The position numbers and the translations under genes are program-made. From assembly GCA_023248915.1 (NCBI GenBank), contig JAHFDQ010000005.1, positions 1-22,776 on the forward strand: DNA of 22,776 nucleotides. Reading direction: 5' to 3'. This document shows positions 15,306 to 22,617 of the stretch, piece by piece. Positions within the stretch are counted from its first letter, which is position 1; every line of letters begins with the position of its first letter. The notes beneath the pieces are model-generated. The model did no database searches and was not told where the DNA came from. It was given only the letters and a program-made list of their open reading frames with translations. Source of the DNA: Archangiaceae bacterium (lineage in GTDB: Bacteria; Myxococcota; Myxococcia; Myxococcales; Myxococcaceae).

Positions 15306-17591
15306 GTGCGCGCGCCCCGGCTCTTCGCGATGCTGTTTCCGCTGGTCGCTACCCAGACCCTCCGAGTCGGGTGTGAGTGCGGCGGAAACGCCCCCGTATC
15401 TCCGTGCCTTGGCGCCGAGTGCCCGGATGGCGGCGGGGACTCCGGAGCTGACGCTGGCGGCGAGTTGGACGCCGGGCCGGACGTCGGGTCTGACGGCGGT
15501 CTTGATGCCGGCTCCGACGCCGGGCCGGATGCCGGCATCGACGCTGGCTTTCCGCTGCTCGTGACCGTCGACCCGGTCTATCCTTCGAACCCGAAGTGGA
15601 ACGACTACGTGCGCAACAACAATTCGGCGCAGGACGTCTTCCATCAGGCGGACGTCGCCTGCACCGGAACCGAGTCGGGCAGCTACTCGGCCTGCATCCA
15701 CGGCGGCGAGAAGCGCAAAGTCACCCTCACCGGCGTCGCGACGTGCGCGGGGCTCACGCTCACCGACTCACTGGGCGCGTTCGACTGGGTCTGCCGGGAC
15801 GCCAGCGGAACCGCCACCTTCTACTCGGTGGGACTCAAGGGCCCGGCCGGCCTGAAGGACCTCGTCGACGCGGCTTCCTGGAAGCCCGACTCTGTGACGG
15901 TCCGGAGCGGGGCCGCCCTCATCGCCTCCAGCGCACCCGCGACCTGGTGGTCCAACAACGTCCAGCCTCTCCCGTCGAACAGCGCAGCGACAGCCGTCGT
16001 GTTGGACGGCGCCTATCTGCCGGGGACGATTTTCACTGCCTCCACCGATCAGTCCACTGGCGGGTACAACCTCGCGGCAGACCGCCTGGGCCTGGTGCTG
16101 CTCTCGGGCCACAAGCTCACCTTCAACGGCACGGCCAACACCTGCAACTCTGCGAGCGGCACGGCCATCGCACCTGACCAGCCCCGGATGATTTGCGCCG
16201 GGAACCGCAAGTTCCTCTGGCTCGAGGGCGGCGTCCTTGACGGTGCCTTCACCGCCCAAGGCTCGAACCTGCTCCTGGTCTCGGTCAACTTCTCGGTGCT
16301 GACCGGCCTCACCTCGCAGCGCTCGCAAGGCTACGGAATCGAGCTGGCGTCCTGCGCCGGAAACAGGCTGTCCCAGCTGACGATTCTCGACAACGCCAGC
16401 AACGGCCTGGTCTTCGACGGCGCCTCGTTGAACAACACCCTGCTCGGCTTGACCGCCGCCGGAAATCGCGTCGCCCTCTGGCTGAACGGTGGCTCGGGCT
16501 ACTTGGTTCGGGACGTCTACCTGGGCGCGAACCCCACCATCCAGAACAACTTCGAAGCGGACAACGTGACCGGGTCGGTCCTCAGCCGAATGCTGTCTGC
16601 CGGGGGAAACTTCCTGTTCAGCAACTCGTCCCAGAACGTCATCACCCACGTCACCGCCTTCAACTGCTTCAACTGCCTCGAGCTTGGAACCTCGAGCAGC
16701 AACACCGTGGCGTTCGTGACGGTGGCTAACGACATCAATGACGCCATCGACATCGTCAACGGGTCAACCCATAACACCGTGGTGCAAGCGGTCGGGGTCA
16801 ACAACCAGGACATCGCCATCTGGGGAACCCCGTCGTCCGACAATAACTCGTTCGCTCAGCTGGCCTCGGCGAACTCAGGCGTCGGGCTGGACATCTACTC
16901 GTTCGGGAATGTCTTCTCGGGGAATCTCCTCGTGGGGTCCAACTCCTCGGTGGACTGCAACGCCGCGGCTGGCGACGGGGGCCTCGTCAGCGGTTCCTGC
17001 GCGAACCAGGGCGCGAGCAGCGCGACGCTGGTGACCGGCATCGACCTCACGAATTCCTTCGTCGCCAAGGTGACGGCCGACGACGCCGTCAACGTCGAGA
17101 GTTCCAGCCTCGTTCCCTATGACAACATCGTCGATTGGACGGGCTTCGCGAACCGCTACCGGGGCTGGGGCAAAGAAGGCGGCGCGTTTCCGAACACCAA
17201 CCACCGCGACGCCTGCGCCTCGGGTCAAACGTGCCGCATCTGGGACTGGAGGCTGCGCGCCACCGACACGATGCTCCTGAATCGGAGCGGCGACGGCGTC
17301 AACCCCAACGGGGCGTTCGTCGCCGGCTCGCCGTGCCCGTCGGCCGTGGCGGGCACCGTGACGATGACGGATTTCCAGGGACGGACGTTTCTGCCCAACG
17401 CTTTCGAGGTGCTGGACGACGGCCTGGGGGACGACGACGGGCTGTGCGAGAGCGCCGAGGCCTGCATCTACGCACCCAACTACGGCGACTACCAAGGCGA
17501 GGGTGACTACCGGACGAGCGGAACGTGCACGTTCCAGGACGGCGCAGTCGCCGGCGTGACGATGTACCGATTTCCCCTGAACGGCGGGTGA
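15306..17591 (+). CDS. Secreted right-handed beta-helix repeat protein, probable lipoprotein
   Basis: The frame is open from 15186, but GTG 15306 directly precedes a signal-like sequence (RAPRLFAMLFPLVATQTLRVGC); an ATG at 15330 is the alternative. The product is 761 residues. C23 and C25 may be the lipidation site, although the lipobox is imperfect. Residues 38-80 are a D-A-G linker. From about 250 to 560 the sequence is a series of 22-25-residue beta-helix rungs rich in Asn, Val and Ser (GNRLSQLTILDNASNGLVF, NNTLLGLTAAGNRVALWLNG, SSNTVAFVTVANDINDAIDI), a fold used by pectate lyase-like enzymes and adhesins. No clear catalytic triad of a polysaccharide lyase is visible. The C-terminal 120 residues (TNHRDACASGQTCRIWDWRL onward) form a separate Cys-containing domain. 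Function unknown; a surface carbohydrate-binding or adhesive role is plausible. Confidence 0.8.
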   Translation: MRAPRLFAMLFPLVATQTLRVGCECGGNAPVSPCLGAECPDGGGDSGADAGGELDAGPDVGSDGGLDAGSDAGPDAGIDAGFPLLVTVDPVYPSNPKWNDYVRNNNSAQDVFHQADVACTGTESGSYSACIHGGEKRKVTLTGVATCAGLTLTDSLGAFDWVCRDASGTATFYSVGLKGPAGLKDLVDAASWKPDSVTVRSGAALIASSAPATWWSNNVQPLPSNSAATAVVLDGAYLPGTIFTASTDQSTGGYNLAADRLGLVLLSGHKLTFNGTANTCNSASGTAIAPDQPRMICAGNRKFLWLEGGVLDGAFTAQGSNLLLVSVNFSVLTGLTSQRSQGYGIELASCAGNRLSQLTILDNASNGLVFDGASLNNTLLGLTAAGNRVALWLNGGSGYLVRDVYLGANPTIQNNFEADNVTGSVLSRMLSAGGNFLFSNSSQNVITHVTAFNCFNCLELGTSSSNTVAFVTVANDINDAIDIVNGSTHNTVVQAVGVNNQDIAIWGTPSSDNNSFAQLASANSGVGLDIYSFGNVFSGNLLVGSNSSVDCNAAAGDGGLVSGSCANQGASSATLVTGIDLTNSFVAKVTADDAVNVESSSLVPYDNIVDWTGFANRYRGWGKEGGAFPNTNHRDACASGQTCRIWDWRLRATDTMLLNRSGDGVNPNGAFVAGSPCPSAVAGTVTMTDFQGRTFLPNAFEVLDDGLGDDDGLCESAEACIYAPNYGDYQGEGDYRTSGTCTFQDGAVAGVTMYRFPLNGG
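15430..15549 (+). repeat. Asp-Ala-Gly linker coded by degenerate short repeats
   Basis: Inside the beta-helix gene, about 40 codons repeat D-A-G, D-V-G, D-G-G and S-D-A-G-P, coded by variants of GACGCCGGG. Such linkers follow the lipid anchor of many myxobacterial lipoproteins and probably hold the folded part away from the membrane. The same style of linker occurs at 19340-19434. Confidence 0.7.
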
Positions 17592-17663
17592 GTTCGAGCG
17601 GGCGCTCGGGCGCCGGCAGTTCCTTGTCGTATGCTGGCCTTCCAGTCGACAAGGAGCGGACCT

Positions 17664-18188
17664 TTGCGGCGTCGGTGGTACGGGCTCGCAGCGGCGTTCG
17701 GAGTCGCCACCGCCTGCGCGCGCGAGCCGGAGGCCAAGCCGGTGCCGGAACCGGCCTCGGTCCGCCCGGCGCCCCTGTCCGCGGCCGAAGGCTCGTACCT
17801 GCTGGTGAACGTGGCGATTACGCCCGCGACGACCGAGGTCCGCGAGGCCCGGCGCGTCCCCTCGCCGCTGCCGAAGGAACGCGCGCCCGTTCAACGGCCC
17901 TGGCGCGTCGACGTGGAAGACGCCGCCCGCGTCGTCCTCTTCTCGCAGCCGCTGCCCGCGGCCAACGTCCTGCGGGGAGAGTTCGCCGGCGCTGACGGGC
18001 GAATGGAAGCGGTGCACTTCCGCACTCACGACGCCCACTTCGCTCTCCGCGTGCCGGACCTCGCCGGCGCGGCAACGCTGCGCTTCTGGGGCGCCGCGGC
18101 GAGCCTGGCGCCGGACGACCTCCGAAGCGCCGGAGCGCCTGATTCGATGGTCGAGCTCGGCCACTGCCCCTACCCCGGGGTGCGGTGA
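17664..18188 (+). CDS. Small lipoprotein of unknown function preceding an M64 peptidase
   Basis: The frame contains an ATG at 17631, but I choose the TTG at 17664 because AAGGAG lies 6 bases upstream of it and the protein then starts as a signal peptide (RRRWYGLAAAFGVATAC, C18). The product is 174 residues. After a Pro/Ala-rich stretch, residues 45-174 form a beta-rich domain (SYLLVNVAITP, RVVLFSQPLP, VHFRTHDAHFALRVPDLAGA) that I do not recognise but that could be the N-terminal propeptide-like domain found with M64 peptidases. Its TGA overlaps the ATG of the peptidase by one base (TGATG, 18186-18190), so the two proteins are probably made together, and this one may be a partner, an inhibitor or a split-off propeptide. 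Confidence 0.72.
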   Translation: MRRRWYGLAAAFGVATACAREPEAKPVPEPASVRPAPLSAAEGSYLLVNVAITPATTEVREARRVPSPLPKERAPVQRPWRVDVEDAARVVLFSQPLPAANVLRGEFAGADGRMEAVHFRTHDAHFALRVPDLAGAATLRFWGAAASLAPDDLRSAGAPDSMVELGHCPYPGVR

Positions 18189-19672
18189 TGCGGCGCTGGC
18201 TGCTCGTCGCGGGGGTGCTCCTCGTCGCGGCCGACGTCGGGGCCTTCCCGGTCGATTCGCTGGTCCAGAACGGGCCAAGCGCGAACCGCATCGACCTGGT
18301 GATTCTCGGCGACGGGTACCGCGACGTCGACCAGGCCCAGATGACGACGGACGCCACCGCGCTGGTGACCGCGCTCTTCGGCGGCACGCCGTACCGGGAG
18401 TACGCCGGGCTCTTCAACGTCAAGCTCGTTCACGTCGTCTCGGTCGAGACCGGGGCCGACCTGGGCACCTACGGTTCCTCGCGCGAAACGGCGCTGGGAG
18501 CCAACTACTGGTGTCAAGGAACCGAGCGGCTGCTCTGCGTCGACACGGCCGCCGCCCAGGCCGCCGCGCTGCAGGACGTCCCCGAGTACGACACCGCCGT
18601 CGTGCTGGTGAACGACCCGAAGTACGGAGGCTCGGGCGGGACGGTGCCGGCGCTGTCCATCAACCCGTACTCCGCCGACATCGGGCGCCACGAGCTGGGG
18701 CACGTGCTCGGCCTGCTCGCCGACGAGTACGACGAGGCCTACCCCGGCTACCCGAATTGCCCGGCCTCGACCGACTGCCCCGAACCCAACGCCACGTTGC
18801 GCAGCAACCGGCCAAACGTCAAATGGACCGCGTGGATTCCGGCGACCACGCCGGTGCCAACCCTCGAGGGCTCGGGCTACACGGGCATCGGGCTCTTCGA
18901 GGGGTGCCGCTATCAGACCTCGAGCCTCTACCGGCCCTCGGACACGGACTGCCTCATGAAGGAGCTCTCGAAGCCGTTCTGTGCCGTCTGTTCCGAAGGA
19001 ATGGTTCGAGCCTTCTGGAACAAGGTCTCGCCCGTCGACTCGGCGACTCCGGCTACTACCGTCAGCCTCCCGAGCTGCGCCGCGAACAACTTCTCCGTGT
19101 CGGTCCCGACGCTGGCCACGCCCTCGGGGTGGGCGTTCGCCTGGACCGTCGACGGGGCCCCGAACGCGGCTTCCGGAACGACGCTGGCGCTGGCGGCCGA
19201 CGCGCTCGCGCCCGGCGCGCATACCGTCACGGTGGTTGCGACGGACATCACGCCGCTGGTCCGGGTCGACCCGTCCGGCCTCCTCAAGGAAACGCGCACC
19301 TGGGCCGTCGCCGCGATGGCTTGCACGAACGGGGGGTGGGACGCGGGCGCCGCCGACGCGGGCAAGGACGGCGGCCCGAGCGGAGCGGATGCCGGCGCCG
19401 ACGCGGGACGGGACGGCGGACCGGACGGCGGGCCACCAGCAGGCACTGGCGGCGGGTACCCAGCCGACGCGGACGGCGGCCCGCCGCTGGGAACCAACCG
19501 GGGACGTTACGTCGACACCCCCACCGAGTCGGGGCCTCCCGAGTCAACCGCGCCGGGCGGCTGCGGGTGTGGTCCAGGAGGTTCCCCACTGTGGCTCTTG
19601 CCCGCGCTCGCGGTGGGCCTGACGCGGCTCCGGCACGGCCGAAACTGGCGGGGCCGCCGGGCCCGGGGTTAG
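18188..19672 (+). CDS. Secreted M64-family metallopeptidase with MYXO-CTERM-like tail
   Basis: A 494-residue protein starting at ATG 18188, which overlaps the TGA of the lipoprotein gene; a GTG directly before it is less likely. The signal peptide covers about residues 1-19. The M64 (IgA peptidase) features are clear: IDLVILGDGYRD (35-46) and the zinc-binding motif HELGHVLGLLADEYDE (168-183), with H168, E169 and H172 and the further ligand candidates D179/E180. Residues 290-375 form an Ig-like domain, followed by a D-A-G linker. The last 40 residues read GGCGCGPGGSPLW, a hydrophobic run and RNWRGRRARG, a MYXO-CTERM-like sorting signal. It should be a zinc endopeptidase displayed on or released from the surface. 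The PLD-like gene follows 9 bases later. Confidence 0.87.
   Translation: MRRWLLVAGVLLVAADVGAFPVDSLVQNGPSANRIDLVILGDGYRDVDQAQMTTDATALVTALFGGTPYREYAGLFNVKLVHVVSVETGADLGTYGSSRETALGANYWCQGTERLLCVDTAAAQAAALQDVPEYDTAVVLVNDPKYGGSGGTVPALSINPYSADIGRHELGHVLGLLADEYDEAYPGYPNCPASTDCPEPNATLRSNRPNVKWTAWIPATTPVPTLEGSGYTGIGLFEGCRYQTSSLYRPSDTDCLMKELSKPFCAVCSEGMVRAFWNKVSPVDSATPATTVSLPSCAANNFSVSVPTLATPSGWAFAWTVDGAPNAASGTTLALAADALAPGAHTVTVVATDITPLVRVDPSGLLKETRTWAVAAMACTNGGWDAGAADAGKDGGPSGADAGADAGRDGGPDGGPPAGTGGGYPADADGGPPLGTNRGRYVDTPTESGPPESTAPGGCGCGPGGSPLWLLPALAVGLTRLRHGRNWRGRRARG
19340..19434 (+). repeat. Asp-Ala-Gly linker coded by degenerate short repeats
   Basis: In the M64 peptidase gene, a run of D-A-G, D-G-G and A-D-A-G codons (GACGCGGGC, GACGGCGGA and variants) separates the folded part from the C-terminal sorting tail. 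It is similar in composition to the linker in the beta-helix gene. Confidence 0.65.
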
Positions 19673-19681
19673 CCTCTTCGC

Positions 19682-20299
19682 GTGCGCGCCCTAGAAGCCG
19701 AGCTGCTCTCCGGCGAGGCGCTCTACCGGGAAGTCGTGCTCCACCGCCTCGCCGAGGCACGCGAGTCGGTCTGGATTTCCACCGCCAACGTCAAGGCCAT
19801 GCTCGTGCCGTCGGGCGGTGGCGCTTTCCGGCCCGTCGTCGAGCTGTTCTCCACGCTGGCCGGCCGGGGCGTCGAGCTGCGCCTGCTTCACGCCGAATTG
19901 CCGTCCCGCCCCTTCCGCGCAGCCTTCGACGCAAGCTCGCTGGTGAAGCGCGGCCTCGCGCTGAAAATCTGCCCGCGCGTGCACTTCAAGTGCGTGCTCG
20001 TCGACGGCGCCTGGCTGTACCTGGGCAGCGCCAACCTCACCGGCGCCGGCCTGGGCGCCAAGCACGCCAACAAGCGCAACTTCGAGCTGGGCTTCGTTAC
20101 CGAGGACTTCGACACCATCGACCGGGTCTCGGCGCTGTACCAGTCCGTGTGGCGCGGTGAACCGTGCGCCGCGTGCCGGGTGCGCGACGCCTGCCCCGAC
20201 CCCATCGGCCCGGCGCTCCTCGGAGGTCGAGGCCGAGGCAGGGACCGCGGCGCGACCGGCATCGAGCTCGGACGGCCCCGGCGGCTGGGGCGGGGCTAG
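19682..20299 (+). CDS. Single-HKD phospholipase D-like protein with C-terminal cysteine cluster
   Basis: A 205-residue cytoplasmic-looking protein (no signal peptide) that starts at GTG 19682. One HKD motif is complete: H101, K103 and D108 in HFKCVLVDGAWLYLGSANLT. With only one motif per chain, the active enzyme would be a homodimer, as in the Nuc/BfiI type of the PLD superfamily, which cleaves nucleic acids. After the catalytic domain comes a short Cys cluster, CAACRVRDACPDPI (C162, C165, C171), possibly a metal-binding site. The last 25 residues are Gly/Arg-rich and may be poorly conserved. It lies 9 bases after the peptidase gene and 2 bases before the HAD gene, so it belongs to the same transcript. 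A nuclease role is inferred from chain architecture; phospholipid substrates cannot be excluded. Confidence 0.75.
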   Translation: MRALEAELLSGEALYREVVLHRLAEARESVWISTANVKAMLVPSGGGAFRPVVELFSTLAGRGVELRLLHAELPSRPFRAAFDASSLVKRGLALKICPRVHFKCVLVDGAWLYLGSANLTGAGLGAKHANKRNFELGFVTEDFDTIDRVSALYQSVWRGEPCAACRVRDACPDPIGPALLGGRGRGRDRGATGIELGRPRRLGRG

Positions 20300-20301
20300 C
20301 C

Positions 20302-20916
20302 ATGCGGCGCATCGAGGCCGTCCTCTTCGACCTGGGCAACGTGCTCGCTTTCCACGACAACGGCTTGCTCTTGCGCCGCTTCGCCGAGCGCACCGGGCGC
20401 ACCCCGGACGAGTTGCTAGCCGCTCTCGACCCGTCCCTGTGGGACCGGGTCAACCGCGGCGCGCTGGCGGGCGACGCGCTGCGCGCCGAGCTGAACCTAC
20501 GGCTGGGCGCGAACCTCACCGAGCCCGAGTTCTTGGAGCTGTGGAACTGCCACTTCACCGTCAACGCGTCCATCCTCCCGCACGTCGAGGGGCTGCTCGG
20601 CCATGTGAAGGTGCTCTTGTTGTCCAACACCAACGCGCGCCACGCGCGCTTCCTCATCGAGAAGATTCCACTCCTGTCGCGCTTCGACCGGCTGCTCTTG
20701 TCGCACGAGCTCGGGCTGGCCAAGCCCGACGAGGCCATCTTCCGCGCGGCCCTCGCCGCCGCGGGCACCGCGCCCGAGGCCACCGCGTTCTTCGACGACA
20801 TTCCTGACTACGTCGAAGCGGCGCGCCGGCTGGGCGTCCGCGCGAGGCTCTTCACCGACACCAGGGCCTTCCTCGCCCAGCTCGACGCGCTCGGGCTCGG
20901 CCGCTCGCCGGGCTGA
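20302..20916 (+). CDS. HAD-superfamily phosphatase, YihX-like
   Basis: A 204-residue cytoplasmic protein that starts at ATG 20302, two bases after the PLD-like gene. All four HAD motifs can be read: motif I FDLGNVLAF with nucleophile D10 and the D-x-G form typical of YihX (alpha-D-glucose-1-phosphatase) relatives; motif II LLLSNTNARHARF; the motif III lysine in SHELGLAKPDEAIF; and motif IV FFDDIPDYVEAARRLGV. The helical cap between motifs I and II is of subclass I. In this D-x-G group the usual second Asp is absent, which is normal for the group. It should dephosphorylate a sugar phosphate or similar small molecule. The identity of the substrate and any link to the preceding PLD-like or peptidase genes cannot be deduced. 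Confidence 0.85.
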   Translation: MRRIEAVLFDLGNVLAFHDNGLLLRRFAERTGRTPDELLAALDPSLWDRVNRGALAGDALRAELNLRLGANLTEPEFLELWNCHFTVNASILPHVEGLLGHVKVLLLSNTNARHARFLIEKIPLLSRFDRLLLSHELGLAKPDEAIFRAALAAAGTAPEATAFFDDIPDYVEAARRLGVRARLFTDTRAFLAQLDALGLGRSPG

Positions 20917-20939
20917 AAATCGCTCCAGGGCCGGTAAAT

Positions 20940-21079
20940 CGGCTCGGCAGGCCTTCGCGCCCGACCGGCCGCCGCCCGCTGTTGTTCGGCGCATCGATGC
21001 CGAAGGCAGTGCGGAGGACGTAGTCGGCATCGAGCTGCTGGTGGGGGCAGTCGTCTTCAAGAAGATGCTCGCCGCCCAT
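20940..21079 (-). pseudogene. Possible gene fragment, unrecognised
   Basis: In the otherwise gene-free stretch between the HAD gene and 21121, one minus-strand frame has strong G/C preference at third codon positions. It reads MGGEHLLEDDCPHQQLDADY and then VLRTAFGIDAPNNSGRRPVG. The open frame continues to 20852, but beyond 20940 it only runs antisense to the HAD gene end. Upstream it is bounded by a stop near 21122. No ribosome site precedes the ATG. I do not recognise the family. It may be a small gene or the remnant of a larger one. Confidence 0.3.
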
Positions 21080-21121
21080 CGGCGCCGAGCCTTGGCCACG
21101 ACGACCGCGTTTCTGATCTGG

Positions 21122-21547
21122 CTACGCCGACCGGGGAAAACGCTGCTCGAGCAGAGCACGAACCTCTTGTGGCTTCTCGACCATCGGTCCACTCAGAACG
21201 ATGGTTGTTTTGTCGTCAGAAATCGTGATCGCCCAACTGTCTGAAGCCAGACCCGCTGCGCCGTTAATCTTCTGGTCCCACACCGCGCTCTTGATTTCGG
21301 CCCAACGCAGGGCCTGCGTACCTTTGCGCCGCTGAACTTCCAAACCGTTGTCATCGACTTTCAACACGCCAGGCATCCAGAAGCAGATCGCCCCGGCGAA
21401 GAGACCACCCAAGAGAAACATGCCCGCCATCGGCCACTGATGTGCCGACGCGAAGACCCCAGCACCAGCGAGGCCACCCACCGACACGAACAGAAACATG
21501 AAGAAGGCGCCCCCTCGTCCGACTTTGAACGTCTTCTCAGGATTCAT
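21122..21547 (-). CDS. Small two-TM membrane protein, possibly bacterial PH-like
   Basis: The frame allows an ATG at 21583, but the ATG at 21547 has GAGG at a suitable distance and starts MNPEKTFKVGRGG, so I prefer it (141 residues). Two hydrophobic segments, about residues 12-34 and 40-60, are joined by a short turn. The C-terminal 80 residues are a soluble beta-rich domain (LKVDDNGLEVQRR, LRWAEIKSAVWDQ, WAITISDDKTTIVLSG, then a helix) that resembles the bacterial PH-domain membrane proteins. Codon use is less GC-rich than in the genes to the left, which suggests a different history. It stands alone on the minus strand. No function can be assigned. Confidence 0.65.
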   Translation of the reverse strand: MNPEKTFKVGRGGAFFMFLFVSVGGLAGAGVFASAHQWPMAGMFLLGGLFAGAICFWMPGVLKVDDNGLEVQRRKGTQALRWAEIKSAVWDQKINGAAGLASDSWAITISDDKTTIVLSGPMVEKPQEVRALLEQRFPRSA

Positions 21548-21597
21548 GGGCCTCGTTATCGAAAGGGTGGAAGTTGGTGTCAACCAGATCTTCGGAG

Positions 21598-21790
21598 TTA
21601 GAAGAGCTTCATCGGCGCTTTCACTATCGGAGGCACCTCGGTGCCGTCGTAGTGGAACCGCGTCGTCCTGGTGTTGGTGTGGCCCAGCACAGCCGCCACC
21701 TCCTCGACCGAGACGCCACGGCCCTTCGGCCCGACCAGCTCGCCGAAGCTCCGCCCCCTGGTGGTGAACGAATGCCGAAGCTGCCCGGGG
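21598..21790 (-). pseudogene. Truncated tyrosine recombinase (phage-type integrase), C-terminal fragment
   Basis: The minus-strand frame ending at 21598 contains the last third of an integrase catalytic domain: LRHSFTT (box II arginine), then VSVEEVAAVLGHTNTRTT with the conserved LGH, then RFHYDGTEVPP with the tyrosine expected to be the nucleophile, and a short VPP-x-x-K-x-P-x-K tail. The rest of the catalytic domain and the N-terminal DNA-binding domains are missing. The H of the H-x-L-R motif is replaced by Gly (PGQLRH), and the homology stops just there. The open frame continues to 21888 without integrase similarity. It is a dead remnant that marks a former integration. Confidence 0.7.
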
Positions 21791-22055
21791 AGCCGGGGTA
21801 ACTCTGCAGAATTCCTATGTGAAACCGCCGACTTGAGACCGCCTCTGGTCTTGTGCGTGGGGGAGGAAAACTCCGCCGAATACGCCAAGGAAGTCAGCGC
21901 CTTGGACCCCGAACTCGTCTTCCGCGACGTCCCAGGGAAGTCGGTCCAGCGGCCGCCTCATCCGAAGCGCCTGCGGTGACGCGGCCCGGCCCTGCATTCG
22001 CCTCGGGGCGCCGGCCGCGGGGTGCGGCACCGCCTGATTCCGGAAGGCAAGCGCG
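21791..22055. other. Degenerate region with one coding-like fragment
   Basis: No complete gene is visible. On the plus strand, 21857-21979 is a 40-codon frame with strong G/C third positions. It starts GTG, reads GEENSAEYAKEVSALDPELV and ends VQRPPHPKRLR before TGA, like the tail of a lost gene. Two similar short strings, AACTCTGCAGAATTC near 21801 and AACTCCGCCGAATAC near 21869, form a weak imperfect direct repeat. I recognise no family. Confidence 0.35.
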
Positions 22056-22286
22056 TCAGCTCGCGTGCCCCTTCTCGCTCTCCCACCCCAGTCGCAACGT
22101 CTTCTTCGCCGCCGCGCACTCCCGCAGATACAGGTTGATGAGGGTCTGGTATCGGATGCCTGTCTTCTTCGACAGGCCAACGAAGTAGGCGACGGTGTCG
22201 GCATCCAGGCGAATCGTAATCTGGCGCTTGAGTCGCCTTGCGTAGGGGTTCCGCCTGGCGCTCGAAAAGTCGTAGTTCGGTTTCAT
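22056..22286 (-). CDS. brnA: BrnA-type antitoxin
   Basis: A 76-residue protein that starts at ATG 22286, with AGG 8 bases upstream. It reads MKPNYDFSSARRNPYARRLK and then QITIRLDADTVAYFVGLSKK, followed by TGIRYQTLINLYLREC. This is a ribbon-helix-helix DNA-binding fold with the family's leader of charged residues before the strand. BrnA neutralises the BrnT RNase and represses their shared promoter as a BrnT-BrnA complex. The ATG overlaps the TGA of the toxin gene (ATGA, 22283-22286), the usual toxin-first order of this family. The tail after the second helix (LRLGWESEKGHAS) is short. The identification is good from fold and partner. Confidence 0.85.
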   Translation of the reverse strand: MKPNYDFSSARRNPYARRLKRQITIRLDADTVAYFVGLSKKTGIRYQTLINLYLRECAAAKKTLRLGWESEKGHAS

Positions 22287-22585
22287 TGGCTTCGCCTTTC
22301 CTCGTATTCCCTTCGCTCCGAGGGGTTTGCCCTCCGGGCGGAGATGATTCGGATGACTTCGTCCTTCTCCCGGTAGCAGTGGCACACAAGCACGATGCGA
22401 ACCTTCGAGCTCAGCCCCAGCAGGACGAAGCGCTCTTCGGACGCCGAGTGCTCCGGGTCGGAGACCAACAAGGCCCAGTCGTCATAGAAGACGGTCTGCG
22501 CTTCATCGAAGGACACTCCGTGCTTGCGCCGGTTCGCGGCGTTCTTGCCTTCGTCCCACTGAAATCGAAGCAGTTGCACGCACAT
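22283..22585 (-). CDS. brnT: BrnT-type toxin (ribonuclease)
   Basis: A 100-residue protein with the BrnT hallmarks: FQWDEGKNAANRRKHGVSFD (8-27), then VFYDDWALLVSDPEHSASEE, RFVLLGLSSK and a final RIISARRANPSERREYEE. BrnT is a RelE-like RNase that cuts mRNA and stops growth when its antitoxin BrnA is lost. The length is normal and no key segment is missing, so it is probably intact. The ATG at 22585 has AGG 8 bases upstream and lies just outside one arm of the inverted repeat described separately. A GTG two codons later is possible. The location next to an integrase remnant fits the usual distribution of this module on mobile or genomic-island DNA. Confidence 0.88.
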   Translation of the reverse strand: MCVQLLRFQWDEGKNAANRRKHGVSFDEAQTVFYDDWALLVSDPEHSASEERFVLLGLSSKVRIVLVCHCYREKDEVIRIISARRANPSERREYEERRSQ

Positions 22586-22617
22586 ATAACGTACCTACCT
22601 TGTAGTGTGCGCGCAAC
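22573..22617. promoter_or_regulatory. Inverted repeat over the brnT start, likely operator
   Basis: Arms GTTGCACGCACA (22573-22584) and TGTGCGCGCAAC (22606-22617) match as an inverted repeat with one mismatch in 12, separated by 21 bases that hold the ribosome site (AGGTAGG on the minus strand) and the first base of brnT. One arm lies in the coding sequence and the other upstream. Autorepression by BrnA is known for the family; this repeat is a natural candidate for the binding site. Confidence 0.55.
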
